From assembly GCA_009693785.1 (NCBI GenBank), contig SHWP01000029.1, positions 1-43,867 of the forward strand: 43,867 nt of DNA, in the 5' to 3' direction. The notes beneath the pieces are model-generated. The model ran no database searches. It worked only from the letters and a program-made list of their open reading frames with translations, and was not told the DNA's origin. Source of the DNA: Rhodospirillaceae bacterium (GTDB taxonomy: Bacteria; Pseudomonadota; Alphaproteobacteria; Rhodospirillales; Rhodospirillaceae). The position numbers and the translations under genes were made by a program. Of this stretch, positions 7,718 through 16,883 are shown in pieces (the stretch's first letter is position 1; each line of letters starts with the position of its first letter).

Positions 7718-7729
7718 AGCGGTGCGTCT

Positions 7730-9787
7730 TTATTTACGCGCGCACAACGCCTGCCACTCACTCCGCAACGCTCCATAAAACGCTACGGCGAAGCCCGTCA
7801 CGTCGCACAGCGGTGAAGCCAGGAATTTGGCACGCAAGCCTTCGCGCAAGGCCGCGAGCTTCTCAGGCGCAGCAACCAGCGCTTTGGCTTTGGCCACCAT
7901 GTCATCGACATCGGTGCAAACACCCTCGGCGTATCCGCCGTGAATGAGGTGCGAGGTGGCGTGGCGGCTGCAAAACCTATCGCCCGGCACACTCAGCACA
8001 GGCACGCCCATCAGCAGCGCTTCGCAGGTTGTCAGGCCGCCCGAATAAGGCGTGGTGTCGAGAATCACATCCACGTCGGCATATTGGGCAAGGAACTCTT
8101 TGTGTACGCCGCCAGTGCCCGTGAGAATGCGGTCATTGGCAATTCCTGCCGCCATGAGCTGGCTGAGGATTTGGCCTTGCTTGGCGCCATCGGCCAGAAG
8201 CCGGTTATTGATCATCAGTTTGGTGCCCGGCAGCGCATTCAGCACCTTGGCCCAGCGCGCGATGGTGCCGGGGTTGATTTTGGTGATCTCGGAAAAGCAG
8301 CCAAAGGTAACATACCCCCTCGTGAGACACGGCGCGGGAGCCACCTCGGGCGCATAAGCGGGTGGGCGATAACAGAGATAATCTTTCGGTAACCGCACGA
8401 CCCGCTCGACATAGAATTGATCATCGGCGGGCGGAGTGTGAACGCCATCGCCCAACAACACGTCGATGGCCTTGAGGCCGCGCGTATCGACATAATCGCC
8501 CCACGCTACCTGCAGGGTGGCAGGTTTGGCCGCGAGGGCCAGCAGCCGGTTGTGCGGCGTGTGGCCCGAAAGGTCGATGAGAATGTCGATGTCATCGTTC
8601 GCAATCAACCTGACCAATTCCGCGGTATCGAGATGGCGTGCATCACGCCAACGATCGGCACTGGCACGGAAGTTTTCCGTCTCGGCATCAGGGCGCGGTG
8701 CGGTGGAATAACACGTGAGGCTCCACGCATCGCGATCACGCGCCTGAAACAAGGGCAGTGCAAAAAAAACCATGGCATGAAAGCGCAAATCGCCCGAGAT
8801 CACGCCGATATTGAGCTTGCGTGTGGGTGTAAAGTCGCGGGGCTTGGCTGCGTATGCCGGTGGAGATGTGCTATCGAACATTTTGCCGAAAGCTTTATGT
8901 TCGTTCGCAATCTCCTGGCGCACCACACCTGGCTCGTACTGCAAGCACATCAACAGGCTTGAGCGGATGACGGCAAGATCGGGCTTCATCGCCAGCACAG
9001 CGCGGCGATGGGCCACGGCATCCATCGTGCCCGTGTCTACTAGGTCTGCCAGGCCCACATAGGCTTGGCTGAGGTTGGGGTTCAGCGCGATGGCTTTGCG
9101 GAATTCTTGTTCGGCGTCTTTTTTGCGGCCGAGCTCGATCAGCACATGGCCCAAATTCACCATGGCCTCGGCGTGCTTGGGGTTGAATTCCAGCGCGCGG
9201 CGGTAGGAGGCTTCCGCCCCATCCCAGTGACCCACAGCCTGCATGGCGTTGCCGAGATTAAAGCGCAGCTCGGGTGACTGTGGCGCGTAGGCCAAGGCCT
9301 CAATCAACACCGTCAGCGCACTTTCATCATCGCCCTTGGCACGCAGCACGAGTGCGAGATTGTTGTAAGCCCCAAGGTGCCCGGGCCGAAGTTCGATGGT
9401 TTTTCTGTACTGTTCAGCGGCTTCGGAAAAATGCCCAGTCTCACGGTATGCATTGCCAAGATTAAACAGAATATCGGCTTCGTTCGGAGCGGCAGCCGCA
9501 GCAGCCTTGAGGGCCGTGATGGCCTCGGTGGTACGGCCTTGCGCGATCAACACATTGCCCAGCGAATTGAGAAAAATCGGATTGTCCGGCTGGGAGCCCA
9601 CCGCCCGCCGCGAGAATTCTTCCGCCTCGGCCCAGCGGCGTTCGTCTTGAGCGAGAATGCCAAGTAAATTGAGCGCATTGCCGTCGTTCTCGTTGTGCGA
9701 CAGCAAGGCATGTGCGGTGCCCTTGGCGGCAGCGCGATTGCCCGCCTGATATTGCTGAACGGCTTGGTCGAAGGACGGAGATGACAC
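7730..9787 (-). CDS. TPR + GT41 (SPINDLY/O-GlcNAc transferase-like) glycosyltransferase
   Basis: A 685-aa protein. Residues 1 to about 270 form a run of TPR repeats (e.g. FLNSLGNVLIAQGRTTEAI, ILFNLGNAYRETGHFSEAAEQY). The rest is a GT41 domain with NIGVISGDLRFHAMVFF, LIDLSGHTPHNRLLALAAKP, FGCFSEITKINPGTIARWAKVL and DTTPYSGGLTTCEALLMGVPV. The His and Lys expected near the UDP-sugar site are present in these blocks. Bacterial members glycosylate proteins such as flagellins or act in surface-glycan assembly; the acceptor is unknown here. GTG start (9787) with AGGA upstream. It begins 11 bases after the msbA stop, so the two form an operon. Confidence 0.9.
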   Translation of the reverse strand: MSSPSFDQAVQQYQAGNRAAAKGTAHALLSHNENDGNALNLLGILAQDERRWAEAEEFSRRAVGSQPDNPIFLNSLGNVLIAQGRTTEAITALKAAAAAAPNEADILFNLGNAYRETGHFSEAAEQYRKTIELRPGHLGAYNNLALVLRAKGDDESALTVLIEALAYAPQSPELRFNLGNAMQAVGHWDGAEASYRRALEFNPKHAEAMVNLGHVLIELGRKKDAEQEFRKAIALNPNLSQAYVGLADLVDTGTMDAVAHRRAVLAMKPDLAVIRSSLLMCLQYEPGVVRQEIANEHKAFGKMFDSTSPPAYAAKPRDFTPTRKLNIGVISGDLRFHAMVFFALPLFQARDRDAWSLTCYSTAPRPDAETENFRASADRWRDARHLDTAELVRLIANDDIDILIDLSGHTPHNRLLALAAKPATLQVAWGDYVDTRGLKAIDVLLGDGVHTPPADDQFYVERVVRLPKDYLCYRPPAYAPEVAPAPCLTRGYVTFGCFSEITKINPGTIARWAKVLNALPGTKLMINNRLLADGAKQGQILSQLMAAGIANDRILTGTGGVHKEFLAQYADVDVILDTTPYSGGLTTCEALLMGVPVLSVPGDRFCSRHATSHLIHGGYAEGVCTDVDDMVAKAKALVAAPEKLAALREGLRAKFLASPLCDVTGFAVAFYGALRSEWQALCARK

Positions 9788-9798
9788 TTATAAAAATC

Positions 9799-11571
9799 CT
9801 AGTTGGCGGCGGCGCTTGCTGCGTCGGAGAACTGCAACTGATAGAGCCGCCGGTAAAGGCCGCCGCGCGCCATCAGTTCGTCATGGCGGCCCTGGTCGAT
9901 CAGCTTGCCTTGGTCGATAACACAGATGCTGTCGGCGCGCGAAATCGTCGAGAGACGATGAGCAATGACGATGGTCGTCCGTCCAGCCATGAGCCGGTCA
10001 AGCGCGGCTTGAACTTGACGTTCGGTTTCGGTATCAAGCGCGCTGGTGGCTTCGTCCAACAATAAAATTGGTGCATCTTTGAGCAGTGCGCGGGCAATCG
10101 CGATGCGTTGGCGTTGGCCACCTGATAGTGCCTGGCCGCGTTCGCCCACCATGGTGTCGTAACCTTGCGCGAGCGCGCCGATAAATTCATGGGCGCCAGC
10201 CGCTTGAGCCGCAGCGGTGATTGCCGCGTCATCAGCGCCCGGCCGGCCATAGCCAATATTGGCGCGAACGGTGTCATCAAATAGCACAACGTCTTGGCCA
10301 ACAAAGGCGATGGAGCTGCGTAACGACTCAAGCGTGACGGCAGTGATGTCTTGGCCATCGATGAGAACACCGCCTTGGTTGGCTTCATAAAAGCGCAGCA
10401 GCAAATTGAAGATGGTGCTTTTGCCCGCACCCGATGGCCCGACCAGCGCGGTGGTTTTGCCCGCTGGCGAATCAAACGAAAGGCCATTGAGCGCGGCGAT
10501 GCCTTCGCCGTAGGAAAACGACACAGAGTCGAATTTGACTGCGCCGCTAGTGACATTCAGCGCCCCAGAGCCCGCGTGGTCGGCCACGACAGGGCGCTGA
10601 TCGAGCACCATGTAGAGCCGGTCCGCACCGGCCAAGCCTTCGTTCACTTGCGCATTTGCATTCGCAAGTGCCTTCATGGGCCGGTAAGCCATCAGCAGTG
10701 CGGTGATGAACGAGAAGAAAGCACCGGCGCTGGTGACACCCGAGATCACGCGCCAACCGCCATAGACAATCACGATGGTCACCGCCACGCCGCCCAAGGT
10801 TTCCATCAGGGGGCTTGAGATTGCCTTGATGCGCTCGGCGCCAATGATGAGATTGCGGATGTTAGTGGTGATGTCTTTGGCTCGAGCGGACTCATAGGCC
10901 TCAAGCCCGTAGGCTTTGACGACACGAATGCCGGTGAAGCTTTGTTCGGCCAAGGTCATGAAGGTGCCGGTTTGGGCTTGGGTGTTGGCGGTCACGCCGC
11001 GCAAGCGCCTGCCCAAACCCGTCACAGCAATGACCGAGGGTGGAAACACGACAAAAGTAATCGTGGCCAAAAGCCAGTCTTGGTAGAACATCACGCCGAT
11101 CAGGAAAATCACCGACAGCACTTCGCGGCCAAGTCCCGTGAGCGCTGTCGAGACCGCCTGGCGCATGGCGTTGATGTCGGTCGTCAACCTTGAAATCAGC
11201 GCGCCGGTTTTGTTGGCGGCGAAGAACGCCAAGTCCATGGCCAGGACGTGTTGGAACAAACGGTTTTGCAGGTCGGTAAGAATGGTTTGCCCGACACGGG
11301 TCATGATCATGGTCTGGCCATAAGCTGCCACGCCTTTGAAGGCGAAGCAGGCAAACACGCTGCCGCCCACCATCCATAACAAATCGGCGTTACGCTCGAC
11401 GAAGACGCGGTTGACCACAGGGTCCATCAAATAGGCCAATGCGGCCGTGCTGACCGCCACAACCACCATGCAAATGCCCGCCATGATGAACTGGCTGAGG
11501 TAGGGCAAAATGGCGTCGCGGGCGAGGCGTCGGAGCGTGCTGGGCGGTGGGGATGTAGATTGAGCGTTCAT
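9799..11571 (-). CDS. msbA: MsbA-type lipid A exporter, ABC half-transporter
   Basis: A 590-aa type-I ABC exporter half. Residues about 20-320 are a six-span membrane domain with the MsbA/LmrA-like pattern (RLTTDINAMRQAVSTALTGLGREV). Residues about 345-580 are an ATPase: Walker A GPSGAGKST, Q-loop FVGQDV, signature LSGGQRQRIAIARALL, Walker B ILLLDEATSALD, H-loop AHRLS. MsbA flips lipid A-core across the inner membrane; homologues move other lipids or peptides, so the substrate is inferred. Divergent from a sugar-nucleotide operon that could modify lipid A, and followed by the GT41 gene. Confidence 0.88.
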   Translation of the reverse strand: MNAQSTSPPPSTLRRLARDAILPYLSQFIMAGICMVVVAVSTAALAYLMDPVVNRVFVERNADLLWMVGGSVFACFAFKGVAAYGQTMIMTRVGQTILTDLQNRLFQHVLAMDLAFFAANKTGALISRLTTDINAMRQAVSTALTGLGREVLSVIFLIGVMFYQDWLLATITFVVFPPSVIAVTGLGRRLRGVTANTQAQTGTFMTLAEQSFTGIRVVKAYGLEAYESARAKDITTNIRNLIIGAERIKAISSPLMETLGGVAVTIVIVYGGWRVISGVTSAGAFFSFITALLMAYRPMKALANANAQVNEGLAGADRLYMVLDQRPVVADHAGSGALNVTSGAVKFDSVSFSYGEGIAALNGLSFDSPAGKTTALVGPSGAGKSTIFNLLLRFYEANQGGVLIDGQDITAVTLESLRSSIAFVGQDVVLFDDTVRANIGYGRPGADDAAITAAAQAAGAHEFIGALAQGYDTMVGERGQALSGGQRQRIAIARALLKDAPILLLDEATSALDTETERQVQAALDRLMAGRTTIVIAHRLSTISRADSICVIDQGKLIDQGRHDELMARGGLYRRLYQLQFSDAASAAAN

Positions 11572-11718
11572 GCCAAGCCGGGCATAGCCTTTGGCGGCCT
11601 GGCCCGTCCATGGTCATTTTTTGGCCAACACCTTTCCAATGGGACCGGGCCCTTGTAGTTTCGCCCCAACAAAGCCCTGTTCAAGCAGCGGTTGGCCATC
11701 ACAACAACAAAAGCACGC

Positions 11719-12885
11719 ATGCCCGACACCGCACCCGCCCCAAGCCACGCACCCATCCAGGCCACCAAGCCGATTCTGTTCATCGACCTGCAAGCGCAAC
11801 GCGCCAAGATCGGCCCCCGGATGGATGCAGCCATCGGGCGCGTGCTGGCTCATGGCGGCTTTGTCATGGGGCCAGAAGTGGCTGAGTTAGAAAAACGCCT
11901 GAGCGCCCATTGCGGCGCCAAGCATGTGCTGACCTGCTCTAGCGGGACCGACGCGTTACTGATCCCGCTCATGGCCAAAGGTGTCGGCCATGGCGATGCG
12001 GTGCTGGTGCCCTCGTTCACCTTCACCGCCACAGCAGAGGTCGTGGCCCTGGCCGGGGCCGTTCCGGTTTTTGTCGATGTGCTGCCCGATACTTTTAATA
12101 TCGACCCCGAAAGCCTTGCGCGCGGAATCAAGACTGCACGCACACGGGGCTTGCGGCCCCGTGCCGTGATTCCCGTCGATCTGTTCGGTCAGCCCGCCGA
12201 CATGGATGAGATCAACGCCTTATGTGAGCAAGAGGGCGTATGGGTGCTGGCCGACGCCGCGCAAAGTTATGGCGCAAGTTATAAGAACCGCCATGTCGGC
12301 TCCTTAGCCGAGGTCAGCGCCACGAGTTTTTATCCCTCTAAGCCGCTGGGCTGTTATGGCGATGGTGGCGCGGTATTCACCGATGATGACGAACTTCACC
12401 AGCGCATGATGCAAATTCGTGTGCATGGCCAGGGCAAGGACCGCAACGAGAATGTCTGCATTGGCTTGACCGCGCGGCTTGATACATTGCAAGCCGCCGT
12501 GCTGCTGGAAAAACTATCGGTATTCGATGCCGAGTACGCCGAGCGCCAACGCATCGCGCAACGCTATCATCAGCTTTTGACGGGTGTGGTTGAAACTCCA
12601 GTCGTACGGCCAGACCGCTCATCAGTATGGGCGCAGTACACCATCAAGTCTAAAGCCCGTGATCGCATCGTTACTGGTTTGGCAGCCGAAAAAATCCCCA
12701 CATCGGTGCTCTATCCCCGGCCAAGCCACACCCAACCCGCTTATCGTAGCTTTCCCATCGCCGGGGGTGGCTTGCCAGTGACAGAACGGCTGGCGCGTGA
12801 AGTGGTGAGCTTGCCCATGCATGCTTATTTGAATGCGGCTGACCAAGACCGCATCGTCGATGCGGTACGCCGCGCCGTGGGCTGA
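11719..12885 (+). CDS. DegT/DnrJ/EryC1-family sugar-nucleotide aminotransferase (WbpE/GnnB-like)
   Basis: A 388-aa PLP enzyme of fold type I. Family blocks: FIDLQAQRAKIGPRMDAAI, CSSGTDALLIPLMAKGVG, VPSFTFTATAEVVALAGAVP, DAAQSYGASYK. The PLP lysine is in SFYPSKPLGCYGDGGA (K208). From memory it resembles WbpE (UDP-3-keto-GlcNAcA aminotransferase) over its whole length; the alternative is GnnB (UDP-3-keto-GlcNAc aminotransferase). It transfers an amino group to a 3-keto nucleotide sugar, whose maker is probably the next gene. ATG 11719 is chosen because the family core starts soon after; no clear ribosome site, and TTG 11692 is possible. First gene of a three-gene operon. Confidence 0.88.
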   Translation: MPDTAPAPSHAPIQATKPILFIDLQAQRAKIGPRMDAAIGRVLAHGGFVMGPEVAELEKRLSAHCGAKHVLTCSSGTDALLIPLMAKGVGHGDAVLVPSFTFTATAEVVALAGAVPVFVDVLPDTFNIDPESLARGIKTARTRGLRPRAVIPVDLFGQPADMDEINALCEQEGVWVLADAAQSYGASYKNRHVGSLAEVSATSFYPSKPLGCYGDGGAVFTDDDELHQRMMQIRVHGQGKDRNENVCIGLTARLDTLQAAVLLEKLSVFDAEYAERQRIAQRYHQLLTGVVETPVVRPDRSSVWAQYTIKSKARDRIVTGLAAEKIPTSVLYPRPSHTQPAYRSFPIAGGGLPVTERLAREVVSLPMHAYLNAADQDRIVDAVRRAVG

Positions 12886-12899
12886 CTACAAACTTGTCA

Positions 12900-13799
12900 A
12901 TGGCATCTCCACCGCTTCGCGTTGCCGTCGTGGGCTTGGGGCCCATGGGCTTGCATCATGTGCGCACCTATGCGGATTTGCCAAATGCAAAACTGGTGGC
13001 GGTTGTTGATATTGACCGGCCGCGTGCCGATGAGACGGCGAAGACCTTTTCATGCACGGCGCTCTATGACGCGGCCGGTCTGATTGGCCGCGTGGATGCC
13101 GTGAGCATCGCCACGCCGCCAGAATTCCACGCTGCCGTGAGCCTACCGTTACTCAACGCGGGCATTGCTTGCTTGATCGAAAAGCCGCTGGCGCTTAACC
13201 AAGCAGATTGCCAAGCCATCGTTGCGGCGGCGGAAAAATTAACCGCCACAGTCGCCGTCGGTCACATCGAGCGCTTTAACCCGGCGGCCGAAGTTCTTCT
13301 GGCGCAAGGCCTGGCAAGCACAAGCATTCATTCGATATCCGTTGAGCGCCTCAGTCCTGCGGCTGGCCGGCAAATGCCGGTGGACGTCGTCTCGGACATG
13401 ATGATTCACGACCTTGATATCGTGCTAACGCTGAAGGGCGCCGATGTAGTGGAGGTTACAGCCTCGGGTGTGGCTGACTCCCATGCCACGGCCACATTGC
13501 GCTTTGCCGATGGGACAACGGCTAAACTGGTGGCCAATCGCAAGGCTGATCGCCGTCACCGTGAATTGAAATTACGGGCTAACGACGTGGACTACGTGCT
13601 CGATTTCATGAACCGCAGCGTGACCCGCGCAGGGCAGAAGTTAGCGGTGCGCGAGCATGATGCTTTGCGCGCCGAGATCGGCGATTTTCTTCAAGCTGTC
13701 ACCGCCAAGACCAAGCCACGCGTGACCCTACAACAGGCTTTCGCCGCCATGCGGCTCGTTTGGCGAATCCTGAACGCCATGGACAAGACAGCGTCATGA
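12900..13799 (+). CDS. Gfo/Idh/MocA-family NAD(P)-dependent sugar dehydrogenase (GnnA/WbpB-like)
   Basis: A 299-aa oxidoreductase. The N-terminal Rossmann motif is VVGLGPMGLHHVRTYADL, the catalytic EKPLALN lysine motif lies at about 98, and DMMIHDLDIVL near 170 is typical of Gfo/Idh sugar dehydrogenases. Paired with a DegT aminotransferase it would oxidise C3 of a UDP-sugar, as GnnA does for UDP-GlcNAc3N in lipid A or WbpB for UDP-GlcNAcA. The HDLD motif and lack of an acidic-sugar signature make the GnnA option attractive, but this is inference. It starts 14 bases after the aminotransferase, and its stop overlaps the MFS start (ATGA). Confidence 0.85.
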   Translation: MASPPLRVAVVGLGPMGLHHVRTYADLPNAKLVAVVDIDRPRADETAKTFSCTALYDAAGLIGRVDAVSIATPPEFHAAVSLPLLNAGIACLIEKPLALNQADCQAIVAAAEKLTATVAVGHIERFNPAAEVLLAQGLASTSIHSISVERLSPAAGRQMPVDVVSDMMIHDLDIVLTLKGADVVEVTASGVADSHATATLRFADGTTAKLVANRKADRRHRELKLRANDVDYVLDFMNRSVTRAGQKLAVREHDALRAEIGDFLQAVTAKTKPRVTLQQAFAAMRLVWRILNAMDKTAS

Positions 13800-15052
13800 C
13801 ATCCGAACGCCGCGGTATTCTCGGCTGGTGTTTGTTCGACTTCGCCAACTCGGCCTATGTGACCGTGATCGTCACCTTCGTCTTTGCCGCGTATTTTACC
13901 CAAAGCGTTGCCACAACGCCCGAAGAGGGCACGGCGTGGTGGGGTACGGCCCAAAGTATTTCGGCGATTCTAATCGCGTTGCTGAGCCCCGTCGTTGGGG
14001 CTATCGCCGATTTCTCGGGACGGCGCAAAATTTGGGTCTTGGTGTGGTCGGTGGTTACACTCATTGCCACATCGTTGCTGTGGTTCGCCGAACCCAAGAG
14101 CGCGCATGTTTTTTGGATTCTGGCTGGCGTGGTGATCGCCAACATCGGCTTTGAAGTCGGCCAAGTATTTTACAATGCATTGCTGCCATCGGTGGCTTCA
14201 CCTGAAAAACTGGGCCGGGTTTCGGGTTGGGCGTGGGGCTGTGGCTATGGTGGCGGCTTGCTGTGCTTGCTGCTGTGCTTGGTTGTCTTCGTGCAAGCCG
14301 AGCCTGCGCCCTTTGGCCTCGATAAAGCCACCGCCGAACATGTGCGCGCCACGGTGTTGGTGGTGACGGTTTGGTTTGGCATTTTTAGCTTGCCGTTCTT
14401 TATGTGGGTGCGCGATGACGCAACCAACAACAAGCCTATCGCCGTCGCCATAGCAAGCGGCCTGAGCCAGTTGCGCGACACGCTAGCCAAGGCGCGCAAC
14501 TACCCTGACATCGTGCGGTTCTTGATTGCCCGCACACTCTACAACGATGGCGTCAACACCATCTTTGCCTTTGGCGGCATCTTCGCTGCGGGAACTTTTG
14601 GCATGACGTTGGCCGAGGTGATTCAACTTGGCATCGCGCTCAATGTTACCGCTGGCTTAGGTGCGGCGGTGTGCGGATGGATTGACGATAAATTTGGGTC
14701 CAAGCAAACCATTTCCTGGAGCGTGATTGCCGTCATCGTGTTTGGAACTTTGGTTTTAAGCGCGCCTGACAAATTTTTGTTTTGGACGTGGGCCTTGTGC
14801 GTGAGCACTTTTTTTGGACCGGTGCAGGCCGCCAGCCGGACCATGATGGCCCGCCTCGCCCCACCTGAGATTCGTAACGAGATGTTCGGGCTGTTCGCCC
14901 TATCGGGAAAGGCCGTGGCGTTTTTAGGTCCCTTAGCGGTGGGATGGGCCACAGCGGCGACGGGTAGCCAGCGCTGGGGCTTGGCGACGGTCATGGTCTT
15001 TTTGGCCGGGGGCTGGTGGCTGCTGCAGGGCGTTAAAGAGAGCTCGCGGTAG
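13796..15052 (+). CDS. MFS transporter, Atg22/UMF1-like
   Basis: A 418-aa membrane protein with about 12 predicted spans. The N-terminus GWCLFDFANSAYVTVIVTFVF is the mark of the Atg22/UMF1 MFS subfamily; ADFSGRRKIWVL is the loop 2-3 MFS motif. Members export or recycle small molecules such as amino acids; the substrate is unknown. ATG 13796 overlaps the previous TGA by 4 bases, so translation is coupled to the sugar dehydrogenase. It could be a passenger in the operon rather than part of the sugar pathway. Confidence 0.87.
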   Translation: MTSERRGILGWCLFDFANSAYVTVIVTFVFAAYFTQSVATTPEEGTAWWGTAQSISAILIALLSPVVGAIADFSGRRKIWVLVWSVVTLIATSLLWFAEPKSAHVFWILAGVVIANIGFEVGQVFYNALLPSVASPEKLGRVSGWAWGCGYGGGLLCLLLCLVVFVQAEPAPFGLDKATAEHVRATVLVVTVWFGIFSLPFFMWVRDDATNNKPIAVAIASGLSQLRDTLAKARNYPDIVRFLIARTLYNDGVNTIFAFGGIFAAGTFGMTLAEVIQLGIALNVTAGLGAAVCGWIDDKFGSKQTISWSVIAVIVFGTLVLSAPDKFLFWTWALCVSTFFGPVQAASRTMMARLAPPEIRNEMFGLFALSGKAVAFLGPLAVGWATAATGSQRWGLATVMVFLAGGWWLLQGVKESSR

Positions 15053-15074
15053 GGTTGTTCGCCGCCAACCCATG

Positions 15075-15158
15075 CCTGTTAATAACAGGGAATTATCAGG
15101 GCGATTGAGTACTTATTATAATAAAATCAAATACTTAATATACAATCTAAGATTGTAT
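15075..15158. repeat. AT-rich island with three successive perfect palindromes
   Basis: Between the convergent MFS and purH genes. The palindromes are CCTGTTAATAACAGG (15075-15089), TTATTATAATAA (15113-15124) and TACAATC-TAA-GATTGTA (15141-15157, extendable by one A-T pair). TAACAGGGA-TT recurs at 15084 and 15167. The island is strikingly AT-rich against GC-rich flanks. It could serve as a bidirectional terminator, a protein-binding site or an integration scar; no T-run follows a stem in the classic terminator layout. Confidence 0.6.
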
Positions 15159-15199
15159 TCTGAAAATAACAGGGATTCGTGTTGATTTTATTACTTTTT

Positions 15200-16777
15200 T
15201 TAGTGCCTAAAGTGACGCATGCCGGTGAGCACCATGGCAAGGCCCCTTTCGTCGGCAGCTTTGATCACGTCCTCATCGCGTATGGACCCGCCAGGCTGAA
15301 TCACCGCAACCGCGCCCGCCTCGGCCGTCACCAATAAGCCATCGGGGAACGGGAAAAACGCGTCGGAGGCCACCACCGAGCCCACCGTGAGCGCATCTTT
15401 CAGTCCAGCCGCTTGAGCTGCATCTTTGGCTTTGGAGTGCGCGATACGCGCCGAATCGATGCGGCTCATCTGCCCCGCACCGATGCCCACGGTGGCGCCA
15501 TTCTTCACATAGACGATGGCGTTGGACTTCACATGCTTGCAAACCGTGAAGGCAAACAGCAGGTCTTTGATTTGCTGGTCAGTCGGCTTCTTGCTGGTCA
15601 CGGCCTTCAAATCTGCCGCGGTGATGTGGCCGTTGTCGCGCCCCTGCACCAAATAGCCGCCCGCCACATTGCGAATGGTGCGCCCGCTGCCGCGCGGGTT
15701 GGGCATGGCACCCGTGACCATTAATCTGAGATTTTTTTTCTTTACGAAAATCGCGATGGCCTCATCACTGGCACTGGGCGCGATCACCACTTCGGTGAAC
15801 AGCTCGCTAATCTTGGCCGCCGTGGGCCCGTCGATGGGCCGGTTAAGCGCGATGATGCCGCCGAAAGCCGAGATCGGATCACACATCAATGCCTTGCCAT
15901 AGGCATCCAGGCACGACGAGCCCAGGGCCACGCCGCATGGGTTGGCATGCTTGATGATGGCGCAGGCCGGTTCGGAAAATTCGGCCACCAATTCAAACGC
16001 CGCATCGGTATCGTTGATATTGTTGTAGCTGAGTTCCTTGCCCTGAAGCTGTTTGGCGGTGGCGATCCCGGGGCGTTGTTCGGTGGTGAGATACAGGGCT
16101 GCGTTTTGATGCGGGTTCTCGCCGTAACGAAGCGACTGTTTGATTTTGCCACCAAACGACAAGTAGCGTGGGAATTCATCCTTCAGCACATCGGCGAACC
16201 AGGCTGAGATGGCCGCATCGTAAGCTGCCGTGCGCGCATAGGCGCGTGCGGCCAACCGCTTGCGCAGATCATCGCTGACCGCGCCCTTGTTGGCTTTCAT
16301 GTCATCCATCACCACGGCGTAATCTTGCGTATCGACCACCACCGCTACGCCCGCATGGTTTTTGGCCGCACCCCGGATCATGGCCGGGCCACCGATATCG
16401 ATGTTTTCGATGCAGGTATCGAAGTCGGTGGTTTTGGCGATGGTCTGCTCGAAGGGGTAGAGGTTCACCACCACCAAATCGATCGGCACGATGCCATGAT
16501 CGGCCATGGCTTTTTCGTGTTCGGCGTTGCCGCGAATACCCAAGAGGCCGCCGTGCACCTTGGGGTGCAAGGTCTTCACCCGGCCATCGAGCATTTCAGG
16601 AAAGCCGGTGAGGTCGGCCACTTCTTTCACGGGCAGCTTGGCATTTCGCAGGGCTGCGGCCGTGCCGCCGGTGGAAATCAGCTCCACCCCCAGGCCATGC
16701 AGGAATTCCGCGAAGGGCAACAGCCCGGTTTTGTCGGAAACGGAAAACAACGCGCGGCGAACGGCGGGTGCGGGCAT
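15200..16777 (-). CDS. purH: Bifunctional AICAR transformylase / IMP cyclohydrolase PurH
   Basis: A 525-aa enzyme for the last two steps of IMP synthesis. The N-terminal cyclohydrolase (about 1-200) has [31 protein letters not shown] and [20 protein letters not shown]. The C-terminal transformylase has [13 protein letters not shown], the catalytic [11 protein letters not shown], and [23 protein letters not shown] near the end. The length is normal for the family. ATG 16777 is chosen because family proteins start just before [10 protein letters not shown]; the longer in-frame extension is not plausible. It stands alone, convergent with the MFS gene. Confidence 0.97.
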   Translation of the reverse strand: MPAPAVRRALFSVSDKTGLLPFAEFLHGLGVELISTGGTAAALRNAKLPVKEVADLTGFPEMLDGRVKTLHPKVHGGLLGIRGNAEHEKAMADHGIVPIDLVVVNLYPFEQTIAKTTDFDTCIENIDIGGPAMIRGAAKNHAGVAVVVDTQDYAVVMDDMKANKGAVSDDLRKRLAARAYARTAAYDAAISAWFADVLKDEFPRYLSFGGKIKQSLRYGENPHQNAALYLTTEQRPGIATAKQLQGKELSYNNINDTDAAFELVAEFSEPACAIIKHANPCGVALGSSCLDAYGKALMCDPISAFGGIIALNRPIDGPTAAKISELFTEVVIAPSASDEAIAIFVKKKNLRLMVTGAMPNPRGSGRTIRNVAGGYLVQGRDNGHITAADLKAVTSKKPTDQQIKDLLFAFTVCKHVKSNAIVYVKNGATVGIGAGQMSRIDSARIAHSKAKDAAQAAGLKDALTVGSVVASDAFFPFPDGLLVTAEAGAVAVIQPGGSIRDEDVIKAADERGLAMVLTGMRHFRH

Positions 16778-16883
16778 CGAGACCTCGGCGGGAGTAAGAG
16801 TGAGGGTTGGGCGCGCGCGCTGTAGCACACCACCGATTCCGTGGGAACGGGGTAGACGCGCTGTTTTGGAAAGACCGCTCCGC

